From contig JAMXDE010000003.1 of NCBI GenBank assembly GCA_026770025.1, positions 248,001 to 312,000 on the forward strand: 64,000 nucleotides of DNA, written 5' to 3'. The translations under genes were made by a program, and so were the position numbers. Each line of letters starts with the position of its first letter. Within the stretch, counting starts at the first letter, position 1. The notes below the pieces were generated by a model. The model saw nothing but the letters and a program-made list of their open reading frames with translations. It made no database searches and was not told the origin of the DNA. Below, piece by piece: positions 1-11,200 of the stretch. Source of the stretch: Craspedostauros australis (Eukaryota > Bacillariophyta > Bacillariophyceae > Mastogloiales > Achnanthaceae).

Positions 1-342
1 CATCCAATCAACATCGCAGTACAGTGCAGGAGATCAAGGATGGGACGAGTCGAGTCGAGTCGAGTCGATATGAGTTGATTGGTTTGCATACAAATGATGC
101 GAGCGTGGCGCGTCGCGCAAACATTTGGGTGGAGCGATGGGCATCGACACGAACGAGACGGAGAGGAACGGAATGCATCGAAAACAAAGGCAATGCCAAG
201 CATCCACGGCCATGACCATCGATATCGATAGAAGCAGAATCATCGCGATTGGAATCTAATCGCAAGAGAGAGTAATAGTTCTCGTCGCCACTTGCACCAT
301 CTCCACAGAAGCAGCAACGACGCCAACAAACACAGAACTTAC
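1..342 (-). other. Probable intron of the NusB-like gene running off the window
   Basis: It begins (on the minus strand) with GTAAGTTCTG just after the last seen exon. No acceptor followed by NusB-like coding sequence is visible before position 1. A short GAGTC tandem lies at 46-67. Confidence 0.35.
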
Positions 343-1239
343 TGCACTTTGATGTTCCGATTGCTGCGAAGGACATCGACAGTTTCTTTCACGGCTGCGT
401 AGCTAGGGACGTCCAAAAAGAGGAGTTGGGCTGCACCCACACGAAGCACTGATTGGCACAGCATATCGTTTTCGCGACTCTGAACGGAACGAAAACAATC
501 GAAAATAGTGGCGCAGGTTTGTGTGAGTTGCAGGTTCCCACGTTCTTCTACGCTCAAGCTTGTCTCTCTGTTCCGGACATTCACCTCAATTCCACTGAAG
601 CAGAGGATTATATTGCAAGCGATACCATAGATCACGCAAAAGCCAACAAACGACGACGAGGACAGAGACAGCAACCCGACTGTTGCTCCCACTGCTTGCA
701 CCACCATGCGCACTGACCTTTCGGAATCGGTTGCCTGGTTTGATGAACGACTTGAGAATAGAATCAATCTGACCTTGTCGACGCCCCACCATCGTTAGCA
801 AGAGCCTCGCGAAGGTTTTGTCCCGCGCTTCCAGATCCAAATAGTTCGGGTCGCTTTCTAATCGACGAATGGGAAATGTTGGTCGGTTCTTGTCACTTTC
901 CATCAACGCAAGGCAGGCCACCGACCGTGACGTCGGCCGTTTCTTCTTGCTTCCATCGGAGGATTGGATTGTCTTCGTTTCGCTTGCACTCTCGGCCGCA
1001 CCCAACAGCACGACTTGTCTTGAATTGCGCTCGCATGACGTCGCTGCATGATGTCGGAGCGATGGATGGGCGGCAAAGAGCAACGGCAGAGAAGTTGACG
1101 CCACTACCGACTTGACCAGCGCAGAGATACAAACCGCCATCGGCAGAATCAAGTGTCGCCGTCCACCCCATCCAGAATTGTGTCCGGTCATCGTTGCTGG
1201 TATCCTTGGACTATCACGCCTTCGGCTCGCATTATCCAT
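343..1239 (-). CDS. NusB/RsmB-like domain protein, partial, two exons seen
   Basis: Exon 1 runs from 1239 down to 718 and exon 2 from 565 down to 343. The donor after exon 1 reads AAAG|GTCAGT, the acceptor ends AACAGAG|AGACAAG, and the phase fits. A further donor (GCA|GTAAGT at 342) shows that the gene continues beyond the left edge. Exon 1 holds RDKTFARLLLTMVGRRQGQI followed by DSILKSF. Exon 2 holds a stretch around VLRVGAAQLLFLDVPSYAAV. Both resemble the helical NusB fold, which occurs in the antitermination factor NusB and at the N-terminus of RsmB-type rRNA cytosine methyltransferases. The expected downstream NAVLR motif is not visible. A Met near 1137 starts a hydrophobic stretch (MAVCISALVKSVVAS) that could be a signal or organelle presequence, so the true start is unsure. 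Family assignment is by motif memory only. Confidence 0.5.
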
Positions 1240-1771
1240 TGCTGCTGCTGCTTCTTTCGCTGAATAACCGACCTTCTCTCTGTCGTATTAGGTATCCCTG
1301 TCGTATGATCTATTCTGCTATCATGGATGTCCATCGATTATGTTGCGATCATCACATGGTTGCCACAAGGAAGATCGGTGATGGGAAGCAGGACGGAGAC
1401 GCATCGAAATCGAACAAAAACATGGCGCAGTTTTCGTTGGTGATTGATGTCCGTGACTCGAAGACTGCTTTCGGATCACGAATCTCTGTTGTGGAGATGC
1501 TGTCGGTCGAACCAGTCGGATTCAAAACGCAACAATGATCGGCCATTTCGCTCCTTTCCACAAAACCAACCAATCGGAATGCCAACCAAAGACAACAACA
1601 TCACGATCAACCACGCACGGATGAGAACACTCGGAGCGCTCCAACATGCCGACATTGCTTCGTGACGATACCAGCATGACGCATTCAGCATCACGCATTC
1701 AACATCATGCGGAGTGCCCTGTCTTGCGTTTGACATGACCTCCCAACAGCACGGCATCCACACCAGCAGCC
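1240..1771. other. Intergenic, divergent promoter region
   Basis: It separates the minus-strand NusB-like gene from the plus-strand oxygenase gene. No conserved ORF, repeat or RNA gene was recognised. Confidence 0.4.
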
Positions 1772-2755
1772 ATGATGGCATGCAAGTACCCGCGCGCCTG
1801 CCGCGTATTTATGCACCCACAGATCACTCTGATCGTATTACCATTGCTGGCAGGATGGGTCCATGCCTTCCCGGTTCATCTCGAATGCACGATACCACGG
1901 TGCGGACCGTCCGCACACACTCAACGATCACTCCAGAATAGACAATGCAGTGAACATCGAGTTCGCGATGAGATGATAGCATTTCGGCCGCACGGGCTGG
2001 GTGCCACATCATTGAGGACGGCAACGGAAGTCGCAGGCGAGACAACCATCGAGGACTACCAATCCAGTTGGCAGTACTCCTACTCCAACGAGCGCCAAAG
2101 CAAGACCAACCTCGAGAAATCGGGTGGAATTATCTACCGTCAATCCATCTTCGAAAAGCAAGAGCTGGATGTGATTCAGCAGAGTCTGCAACCATTGATG
2201 AAACGTCTCAACGAAGAGACCGCGTCGACGGTTGCGACCAAACGGATGGGTGCCGCACTGCAGCCGAGCGATCCCGTCGTTCAGTTGCTGCAAACGGGTT
2301 CGATGGCGCAATTCATCAAGCGTCAATGCGGACGAGACTTCATCCTGTCATCGCACCTGCCAGTCGAGGTTCGATCGTACGAAAGGGCAGGAGCAGGGAT
2401 GGCGTGGCATGTTGATGATGTCCTGTACGATCCACCTCAAGTCGAAGCAGTCATCACGTTGGAGAATACCTCCGACTGCGCCACCATGTGGACCATCGAA
2501 GCATCGGGAAGTTCGAGAATCATCAAAGAAGAGAAGAGACAAACGGATCCCAATTCAGTTGTGCTGATTCAGGCAGGCGGGCCGAAACACTGCGTGACTC
2601 CATTGAAGAGAGGGAAGAGGATCATCCTCAAATGTGCGTACGCGGCTTCCGGCGCCACATTCCAGGAGGGCATCCACAATGATCAGTTTGGGAAGACGAA
2701 ACGGTCGCAGACCAAACAATCGCAGAAGCGCGGCGGCAAATCGAAACGCAAATAG
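1772..2755 (+). CDS. 2OG-Fe(II) oxygenase-like protein with plastid-type presequence
   Basis: Single-exon ORF of 327 codons from the first Met. A Met at residue 14 (position 1811) gives a better signal peptide. The C-terminal half has the layout of a 2-oxoglutarate/iron(II) dioxygenase: a metal-binding HxD in MAWHVDDVLY near residue 214, then a distal His and Arg in GGPKHCVTPLKRGKR near residues 273-281, set in beta-rich sequence (VEAVITLENTS; RIILKCAYA). Such enzymes hydroxylate or demethylate substrates using Fe(II), O2 and 2-oxoglutarate. The presequence LIVLPLLAGWVHA-FPVH has Phe just after the likely cleavage site, matching the AF rule of diatom and other secondary red plastids. The tail from about residue 303 is Lys/Arg/Gln-rich. 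Substrate unknown. The fold call is moderate, and plastid location is inferred. Confidence 0.7.
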   Translation: MMACKYPRACRVFMHPQITLIVLPLLAGWVHAFPVHLECTIPRCGPSAHTQRSLQNRQCSEHRVRDEMIAFRPHGLGATSLRTATEVAGETTIEDYQSSWQYSYSNERQSKTNLEKSGGIIYRQSIFEKQELDVIQQSLQPLMKRLNEETASTVATKRMGAALQPSDPVVQLLQTGSMAQFIKRQCGRDFILSSHLPVEVRSYERAGAGMAWHVDDVLYDPPQVEAVITLENTSDCATMWTIEASGSSRIIKEEKRQTDPNSVVLIQAGGPKHCVTPLKRGKRIILKCAYAASGATFQEGIHNDQFGKTKRSQTKQSQKRGGKSKRK

Positions 2756-3478
2756 CAGATGCAACGGCGTGAAAGCTGAGTGCGAGCGCATGTGGTCAAC
2801 CGCCGTTCATTTTGCATATTTGGATTGATTGTCATGCCTACCGACAGATTGCTGCCAGTGATCTGGTCAAGCACAAGCCCCGTTCTATTCCTACCATACC
2901 TCTGCGCGACAAAGGAGCCGCATCGTCACACCGAGTCTATGCCAAGCGTCTGTGCCGAACCGATTCCAAGATCTCGATGGCGCCAAATACGCACACTCTG
3001 CATGTATTTGACCATCCCACAGTGCTAAGTAGATTTTACCCATTTCATTGCTATAGTACAATTCTCAAGTGTATCAATCGAGTACCCTACTCTGCGCGTA
3101 CAAATTTCGCGTTTCACGCTCGATCCTCCCCCTCCCTTTGCTATTTCCGCCTATTGCTCATTGGATTCATGGGGAGAGCTTCATCTGTCGCAACAACACC
3201 ATGCTCCTTCGACTCTCCATTTCCGATGCCACCGCGAACCGCCATTCTTCTGCTCTTACCACTTCTCTTTGATTCATCAGTATCTATTCGATGTTACACC
3301 TGTTGCCGCCATGATCGCATCCGAGCTCCCCATGTCCCCTGAATCCAAACCAGCATGGAGAATAGTCTCAAGAATGTGGTCAGGTGGCATGTGGACTGCG
3401 AGTGTATGTTGTGTGTGTGTATGTATGTATTATATAATGCCAGTATAGAATTTTACTCTTATCGTAGAGCAATGCCCA
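2756..3478. other. Intergenic between convergent genes
   Basis: It holds the 3' sides of the oxygenase gene and the minus-strand gene at 3479. A short GT/GTAT-rich run lies at 3408-3432. Nothing else was recognised. Confidence 0.4.
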
Positions 3479-3976
3479 TTAGATCATATCATCCGTTGCG
3501 ATCTGCTGTCGATCACCTGCCAGAGCGTCTTCGAGTCTGGGATGCAACACAAGACTTGACGGCGATGGCGATGTCAAGGCGGATGTCTTTTGCTGGTCAC
3601 TTCTCGCTGGCAGTGGAAACAGAGTGTTGTAAAATGGTCGGCAATCATCGATGAGCTCTTGGTACATCTCGAAGATGTCGCTGGTGACTGTGTCGTCATT
3701 GGATCCGGACGAGCTCGCCGTTGAGCTGATGACGCTGGCGGTGTCCTTGTCGTCTACCGCGGTCATCGTGAGGATGTTGTGTGCTTGCGTGTTTGCGTAC
3801 TTGCTGGATGCAGGAATTGGATCAACACCTGTGCGGACGGAGAGGGTTGGGATCAAATGGAAGTTGCTGGAGTAGTGGTATGTACACGAGCTGCCGTTGT
3901 CTGGCGTGGATGTGTGGGAGGGATGATGCTGGGGAAGCTTGTGCTGGATCGAACTCGGACGGTGATGGATTGCCAA
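3479..3976 (-). CDS. Hypothetical protein with C-terminal PRLED motif
   Basis: ORF of 165 codons. A Met about 70 residues in (MTAVDDKDTASV) may be the real start. The first half is His/Pro/Ser-rich and low in complexity. The second half is acidic and Ser-rich, with a more ordered stretch around FEMYQELIDDCRPFYNTLFP, and ends in LHPRLEDALAGD plus a short tail. The neighbouring minus-strand gene at 5467-6126 has the same ending arrangement (EEPRLEDSLAAI) and a comparable aromatic stretch before it, so the two look like diverged paralogues. No known domain was recognised. Function unknown. Confidence 0.42.
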   Translation of the reverse strand: MAIHHRPSSIQHKLPQHHPSHTSTPDNGSSCTYHYSSNFHLIPTLSVRTGVDPIPASSKYANTQAHNILTMTAVDDKDTASVISSTASSSGSNDDTVTSDIFEMYQELIDDCRPFYNTLFPLPARSDQQKTSALTSPSPSSLVLHPRLEDALAGDRQQIATDDMI

Positions 3977-3999
3977 CTACGATTTCAGAATAAAATACC

Positions 4000-4458
4000 C
4001 TACGATGCTTTATAATGTATTATAAGTACGAATGGCACGGCCACACTCGTCGAGGGCTGTGACGAGGTGGAGAGAGGCAGTTGGACTGCTCCTGTTGCGT
4101 GCTGTTGTGAGCACATCACGAGAAACACGCTGATGCCAAACAAAACGACTCTTGTGCCCTTGTTCATGAAGAAGTGCTTTTGTTTCAGTATTTCCCGAAA
4201 CTCGAAGTGAGTACTGCCGGACGTGGCAGCGTCGGCATCAATGACGCCAGTGGTTGGTTGTGGACGCTGCCAATCTCCGCTTCTCACCAGTGGTTGCGTT
4301 TCGAGGTGTTTCGCATTTTGGCTGCCTTGGTGTTGATTGTGTGAGGTTTGTGCACTCCTGTTCACATCTGTTGAACTTCGATTTATCATTGCTGAGCAAA
4401 CGTTAAGTCCATAACTGTCAACGCTGAGCAGGCGACGAGCAGATGGGCAGATGGCCAT
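4000..4458 (-). CDS. Possible small single-pass membrane protein
   Basis: ORF of 152 codons. The first 80 residues are polar and featureless. Then FREILKQKHFFMNKGTR leads into one hydrophobic segment (VVLFGISVFLVMC) and a Ser/Thr-rich tail. A short basic stretch plus one membrane segment would suit an organelle inner-membrane subunit, but no family was recognised. It ends only 24 bp from the start of the next minus-strand ORF, so it could equally be an upstream exon or chance reading. Confidence 0.22.
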   Translation of the reverse strand: MAICPSARRLLSVDSYGLNVCSAMINRSSTDVNRSAQTSHNQHQGSQNAKHLETQPLVRSGDWQRPQPTTGVIDADAATSGSTHFEFREILKQKHFFMNKGTRVVLFGISVFLVMCSQQHATGAVQLPLSTSSQPSTSVAVPFVLIIHYKAS

Positions 4459-5466
4459 TTGGCGGCTCCGTGTTTTTGGGCCTTGTTGGAACTCTCGTCA
4501 CAACTTCAATCGTTGATTGCTCAGATCACGATCGCGGAACCACGACTTTGGTGTCATGGGTGTCAAAACGCAAAACTGACGCGAGAAGAATGCAGCAAAC
4601 GAGCACCACACAGAGACGAGGGGGGAGCGAAAGGAGCCATGGGCTCCGAGGACGGCGCAGCGCGTCATGTCGCCAGGCAGCTGTCAGAAACATCCTCTGT
4701 CTTGTTCTTGCTCTCTGGAGGGAGGAGTAGCTCGTACCATACTCGCACGTTGGCACATGTTGCATTCCGCCGACAGGGCAACACCGATCGTTGGGGAGTG
4801 GGAGTACCAAGAGTGTTTACGATAACTACATACGAGGACGACTACAGATACGACTACGAATACGCAGCACTGCAAAGCCACCAACTTTCTCTCGCATGGT
4901 ATGGAACATGCTTGCTGCTCTGCTCTCTCAAGACGTAGCTTGTCGTGATTTCGCGCCTTGTGCTGTGAGACCGAATAGAAGGCCACACTGAATAGTACTA
5001 TGATGTGGTAGGGAGGCAGCGTGGTTGTGATTGTGATGGATGGAGCAAGTGTTCGATGTCACGTCTTCGTGTGGGCATGCCCTTCAACCCAAGCGATGAG
5101 CATGGTTGGTTCCTGCCGTTTCGATGCTTCAGTGAAACAGGACGATGGATTTGACGGAAGGTGCAGAGGTTGGCTGGTGCGATGAGGAGGACTATAGAGA
5201 AAAGGAACCAATGCAGGCTTCAACTACTGTACGTACATCTATGTTATTTGAGTGAGGTCTACTCTACGATAATGGCAACAGCCGAAGCATTGCGAGAGAG
5301 TGCTTCTCTTGTGCGCCTCGTTATCCACTTTCATTTCGGCTTGGTTGCGTCCTTGTCACTTGATTCACCCTTGCCGGTTGGCCTGGGTCAAACTGGGATA
5401 CTGCTCGTGTCGCTGTGCTCTTGATATCCCTATTGCTCCTGTTCGCATGCCAGCTCCAAACCATCA
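4459..5466. other. Intergenic, no gene recognised
   Basis: Short ORFs on both strands overlap without family features. The stretch 4817-4866 is an irregular run of TACGA words (ACATACGAGGAC, ATACGACTACGAATACG), repeated elsewhere in spacers of this window. Confidence 0.35.
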
Positions 5467-6126
5467 TCACGACTCTTGCGGATTGCAGAACTGCCGCTTT
5501 TGCGAGATCGATGAGATCGCCGCCAGAGAATCCTCCAGCCGCGGCTCTTCCCCGTAGAACGGTGACATCGATGACGTCCGCGTTCCAGCTGCCGGAGAAG
5601 TCTGTGGCCTCGTGTGCCCAGTGTACAATGATTGGCAGGCCTGGAATGCGTCTGCGTACTGCCGAAAGAGCGCCACGTCGTCCATCGGGTACGATTGCTG
5701 CGGCGCGATGTACGGATACTGCGATGCTGTCGTCATCAGTGACGTTGGCATCAGGTCCAATGCGGACATTGATGATTGATCCGCCGTGCTGAAAGCAATT
5801 TGGGTGACGGGTGGTGGAGGGAAGTCGTCACTGTAGCATTCATCCGGCTGTGGGTAGTCGAAGTATTGGCCATGATGCTGTTCTTGCTGGTCTTGTTGTT
5901 CGTGGGCTGGCCCCGCCACGAACATGGCATCATCGTGATAGTCATCACCATCGTTGGAATGATCCTCTGAGATTGTCGAAATCATCGAACGGACTGGTGA
6001 CACCACAGGTGCTGTCGCCATCGTCTCCGCCATGCCATCGGCCGCTGTTGGCATCATTGTCATCATTGTCTCTGCTGCTATCGTCGTATTTATCTGTGTC
6101 GAGAGTGATGTGTCCATCGATGTCAA
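5467..6126 (-). CDS. Hypothetical Met/Ser/Gln-rich protein with C-terminal PRLED motif
   Basis: ORF of 219 codons. The N-terminus is Met/Thr-rich. The middle is acidic and His/Gln/Pro-rich (EQQDQQEQHH, FPPPPVTQ) and the last third carries YPMDDVALFRQYADAFQACQ and then EEPRLEDSLAAISSISQ. The PRLED-plus-helix ending matches the gene at 3479-3976. The composition resembles a disordered regulatory protein with one short conserved motif. No DNA-binding or enzymatic domain is visible. Its GT-rich upstream side (6240-6410) may be its promoter and leader. Confidence 0.42.
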   Translation of the reverse strand: MTSMDTSLSTQINTTIAAETMMTMMPTAADGMAETMATAPVVSPVRSMISTISEDHSNDGDDYHDDAMFVAGPAHEQQDQQEQHHGQYFDYPQPDECYSDDFPPPPVTQIAFSTADQSSMSALDLMPTSLMTTASQYPYIAPQQSYPMDDVALFRQYADAFQACQSLYTGHTRPQTSPAAGTRTSSMSPFYGEEPRLEDSLAAISSISQKRQFCNPQES

Positions 6127-8127
6127 AACGAGAGTGGCAATGTGTTGTTTCGAGTCTGAAGCTGAGCTTGAGTGCGTACAAAGACGGAGTCGAGGGGTGA
6201 CAGAGCGTATTGTTCTACTCTACTCTATGTGTTTCCGCGAGTATGCGAATATGTGTGTATGTGCGTTTGAATGTTTGAGTATACGGACGACGACGACGTA
6301 TGCTGTGCTGTGCTGCTGCGACTGTATGCTCGTTTGTGCTTGCGCGCGCTTGTCTGAGGGTGTGTGTGATTGTTGTCGTCGTTGTTGTTGTTGGAGGGAT
6401 AGTCGGATACGAATGGTACGACTATGAGAGCTGTCTGATGCTTTAAAGATTATGAGGTCTGACTGTACGAATGGTGCCACACTTGTACCAGACATAGCAA
6501 CGAGAGTATGGTACACTGTGTCCACATCAAGAGTGCGAAGGTTTGCGAGAGATACTCGATGCTACACACATCATGGTGGGGGCTGTTGCAGGTCGATGGA
6601 AATTGCACATGATGTTTCCATGATGCAACCACGAGCATCGTCAGACACTCTCTCTGTTGTCATTTCTGCTGTTAGTACTACGAGGAAGTATTGGTAACAT
6701 GCGTCACATCACACACTGTCGTCATGCTGGTCGTTGTTGTTGCCTGTGCCACCTGCCACTGCTACAAGCACTCTGCGCTTCGTAGCATGGCAGCGAGTGT
6801 TGACGATCGCGCGATGGACATGGCCTTCGTTGCCGACGTGGTCGTCCATGCGAGGACTGATCCTGAGCGCAGAAACGTAGGCACACAAACACGAACATGC
6901 AAACTGACATACTTGTGATGATGATGGATGTGGCGAGAGAACGCAGCCTTGGCTGTTGTGCGTATGTCGTTCCCTGTATTAGTATGTCGAACAAGATCAA
7001 ACAAGAAGGAGGGAATGCCACTGACGAATTCCCACGTGCGACTGCGCCGTGAGCGGAAGGAAGATGGGAACGTTGTCTTCTTTGCTGGGCGAGTGGCTTG
7101 TGTGGCAGCGAAACGCCGGAAAGCGAAGGAAGGAGGTAGAATCGAAGAAGGAAGGCGACGAGCCTTCTTCGGGTCGGTGAGTGAGGATGATGGGTATGTC
7201 ATCACGGTACGGATACGACTACCGTCGTTGTTGGCACCGGAAGATGTGTGATGTCTGGTGGGCAAGGCGGAGGCCCTCGGGGGTACGTGAGTGAACAAAA
7301 TCGCGCCGTGGTGTCGACCAAACCGCTCCGCGCCAGGTTGCAACCAAAGTGCGTCATCTTGAGCTGTAGAGAATGTGCACCCGGGTATCGGCGAAACATG
7401 GCGCGGGTAGAAAGGAGGAGGTGGTCTTGTCATGCGTCACTTCGTGTGATCATCTGCTCGCATCTCTTGTCTGTCCCTGAAATCGAAAGCGCCGACTTAC
7501 GCACGAGACATTTTGCTGCTGCGAACAATTACGCCGGAGTTTTCAGAGGTACTATGAGCAATTTAGCGTTCCGATCCACTCTCATTGCGAAGCCCATGAC
7601 GCATTTTGTTGTATGCGTGTAGGTATTATGACATGCAGCGTGTTGGTATGTACGGTACAATGCATCCTACAACAAGGACATCGCGTCAGCTGCAAGTGCA
7701 ATGGTTGTGGCCGTTTCCGACCACACGATCGCTTTGCACGATTAGCGTCACATCCCTGTTCTGGTCTTTTCTCACAGTTCACGTTGCGAAAGAGAACGCG
7801 AAGAACATGCAACACCGTCGCCATCATGATCATGATGGTCATCATCGTCATCACCGACCGTCACTTGTTGACCACATGACGAAGTTCCGGCTCCTGTGTG
7901 TCTGCGTTTGCGGTTGTTTGCGCCTTGGGGATGTTCTTGGTGAAGCAGCCCTCGATCAAAATGTGAGCAACCATGGCTGGTCGTGGCGTGCGTCGCATTG
8001 GTCTTGGACGTTAACAAACGAGTCGAATTGGTCAATAATGCTCGCACCCATGCGACATTCATGAGACACACTCCGCAAACGTGGATAGTCCACGACTGAT
8101 GTCGAAAGGGAGAAAGCGCAATCTGGA
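6127..8127. other. Gene-poor spacer left of the Copia insertion
   Basis: The longest open stretch is a minus-strand reading at 6762-7433, Ser/Thr/Arg-rich with no family features. I do not accept it as a gene. TACGA-type words recur at 6408-6422 and 7204-7222. Confidence 0.3.
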
Positions 8128-8132
8128 GACAC

Positions 8133-8266
8133 TGTGATGATCGGGAGACGATACGTGATGTGTTGTGTGTGTGATGATGTGATTATTGTGATTATCTCCG
8201 ATCTGGCAGAGGCTGTGACCATGGGTGTGTGCTGCTGCACCGTCTGTCTGCGACCGTATGCCAACA
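8133..8266 (-). repeat. Downstream LTR of the Copia element
   Basis: 134 bp, identical to 14069-14202. In the plus orientation it begins TGTGATGATCGG and ends GTATGCCAACA. The polypurine tract (seen as C8 on the plus strand) adjoins it at 8267-8274. Confidence 0.95.
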
Positions 8267-8298
8267 CCCCCCCCACGCTGGCGTAGCCAGCGGAAAAG

Positions 8299-11200
8299 TT
8301 ACAAATCCGGGTTGCCGCGGCCGCGTACATAGAATGGCACAAGACGACCCATCACTAGGTCGATATGCCAGAAGTACAGGGCCACAGGCGTCTGTTTCGT
8401 GCAAATGTCGGATGCGTTTAGGTCAGAGGCGACCTCTGGGTAGGTGAGCAGATCCCGCTCAACCCAATCAAGGACTGCGAACTCTCGGATCGCGATGTGA
8501 CGCGAGTTCCGGGTAGGCTGACTGGCAGAAGCCATCAGCCGCGCGCCGCGGTTGTCCTCGAATATCATGGTCGCGTACTGCTGTTTCACGCCAACCTCAT
8601 CAAGAATGGAACGAAGCCAAAGGGCCATGCGGCCAGCATCGCTAGCAGCGACGAATTCTGCCTCAGTGCTGCTCATGGACACGGTAGGCTGCACACGAGT
8701 TTTCCAAGCCACTGCAGCGCCTCCAAAGAGATAGATGATCCCAGTGACGGACCGGCGATGTCGAATGTCAACCCCCCAGTCAGCATCAGTGTAGCCGTAC
8801 AGCGTTGACGCGTCGAGGTGTTGAATGCCAGTAGCATCATGTACATCGTCGTCAGCAGGCGAGAGCCGAGCGGGACGGGGCGCCTGAGGCATATCCACGA
8901 GAGGCTGCACCCTCCAATATGTGACACCGTGATCACGAGTACCGGCAACATATCGCATGAGATACTTGACGCCCTCAAAATGAAGTGCAGCAGGATTGGC
9001 AGAGAATTGTGAGAGCTTCACAACCGGGAAAGAGATGTCAGGTCTGCACGAGATCATTGCCCAGATAAGCTCACCGATTGCTTGTCGATACCGGAAGGTA
9101 AACTGACTCGCCACACTCGCGCGTTCGGCATCAGTCGCTGGAAGCACCGCGTTGTCCAGACTTTTGACGTAGGAGTTGTCCGATCGCATGGGTAGCCGCT
9201 GCGTAGTCTTGAAGTTTTGCCACTCATGACGCTCTAGCATCTTGTTGACATACGAAGTGCAATGGACCTTGATGAAGTCCTGGGTTTGATCGACATCCAG
9301 CCCATTGTAATGTACCATCAGGCCTTGCCTGGTCATGGGCTGGAACAGACTTTTGTCCAGGCGATCGCAGAATGTGTCAAAAACACCCTCGGAGGTGGCC
9401 GCAACCGCGAAGTCATCCACTTGTCGCAGGACGTACACCTTGGACCCTCGAATGCTCCCAGTGTAGAGACATGGCGCGTGGGTAGTGGCCTGAAAGTCCA
9501 TCGCACGAAGTAGTCCGTTGACATGAAGACTCCACAACCTGGGTGCCTCGGGGTGACCTTGCAAGTTCTTGAGAACTGGGATGACAGCGCCACTGGGCAT
9601 GTGCTGACCACGTCGCGTTTCCCACCAGGCGCGATACTGCTCGTCAACACGCATGTAGTACCGTTGTTCGCCAGCTGGGGCTTCCGCAAATGCATTGGTG
9701 ACGTCAGAGCCATAGACTTTGAGTCCTTGAACCGCCGCAATGGCAAGAAGAATGCGCAACTCCGTCAGGTCGGGCGTGGCGGCATAGGTGTGGCCAAAGA
9801 CGCGAGCATGACCGCCTCGAGTGGATCCGTCGCACACGGCGCGAGCCTTCTTGCGATTATTTTCATGGGTTTTTACCACATAGACCCAAACCCAGTTGAA
9901 CACAGCTGCTCCTTCAGGGGGCACGACGGGCTCTCCAAACATCCGTTGCGCATCATACTGATCCAATTGTTTGTACTCAGCTGCACTCCACTCAGGCCAG
10001 TCGTCCTGCTGTAGAAGCTTCCGTCGAGTGAGCTTCACAGGCGCATTAGTGACGCTGGTGGCACGTGCGACTGGACTGATGGACCCGATGATGTCCCTCA
10101 CATTGCGAAGTTGATCAAAGTACATCTGCGGGACACCAGTCTGGGAGAGCGCGTTGCGGACGTCGTCAAACGCGAAGGTGAACACAGCAGACGTGATGTT
10201 GTCGTCGCGCAGCTTGCGGATGCACGCCTTGAGCTGATCCAGGTTGTGCACATCGTGGCCATGAACAGTCTGCAGGTGAGAGTGCCGAAGACGCGATCTC
10301 CACCTTGGTATCCGTGCAGAAGGCTGCCCAGGCCGGCACATGATGAGCACGAGGCGATCTCTTCGCGCGTCGTACCGAAAGTCGAAGCCCAAAGTGACGT
10401 CGGTCCCAGCGATTGCGACAGTCTGGTCGAAGCTGTACCCAAATGGATCATCAGCCATGTCAATATCCACAGTATGGGTGGCATCGGTGGTGGAGCAGGC
10501 CGCAGCGGACGCATGCTGGATGGCACGATCAAGCAGATCTCCAAGAGGGAGCGGCACTCGGCACGCGAGTGGTGGTGTGGCAGAAGCCTTCTTCCCAAGG
10601 CGAGGATATGAAGCAGTCCCCACACGGGCGGCATCGCACTCAACCGCAACTGGCTGCTTAAATCCCAGATCAAAGAGCAGCTGCGGCCCAGGCGGCCGAT
10701 GAGTCGATGAGAAGTGTGCCTCGTCGAACACAATGTTCCCAGCGCGCTTGAACCGGCCAGTGCGGAGATCAAAGTACTCATGCAGTGCCTGTGTGGCGGT
10801 GTGCCCAACGAAGATGCCATCGTAGGTGTGCACGTCGAGCTTGGCAGCAGCCTTCCCAGGCTTCTTGACTGTAACGCGAGACCCAAACACTCGCAAGTGA
10901 GAGAGATCAGGTTGGACGCCATGCTGCCTCTCGTACGGAGTGGTGCGGATGCCCGAGTGGTACAGCCGGTTCTTCAGGTAGACGGCGTGTGCAAGCGCCT
11001 TGGACCAGAAATGTGGTTGCATGCCGGCAGAGTACAAGAGCGCCCGCACCATGGTGCCAAATGTGCGGTTAAGGCGCTCGACCTTGCCGTTCATCCAGGC
11101 GCAGTCGGCTCCGGTGGGCTCAACTGTGTAACCACACTCCATCACCATGGCACGGAATTGATCGGAGCGCGCCAGTTCGCCACCCAAATCAACACGGACT

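Noticed and set aside
6762-7433. 223-codon minus-strand open reading
   Set aside because: Ser/Thr/Arg/Pro-rich throughout, overlaps other open frames, shows no motif or splice context. I treat it as chance.
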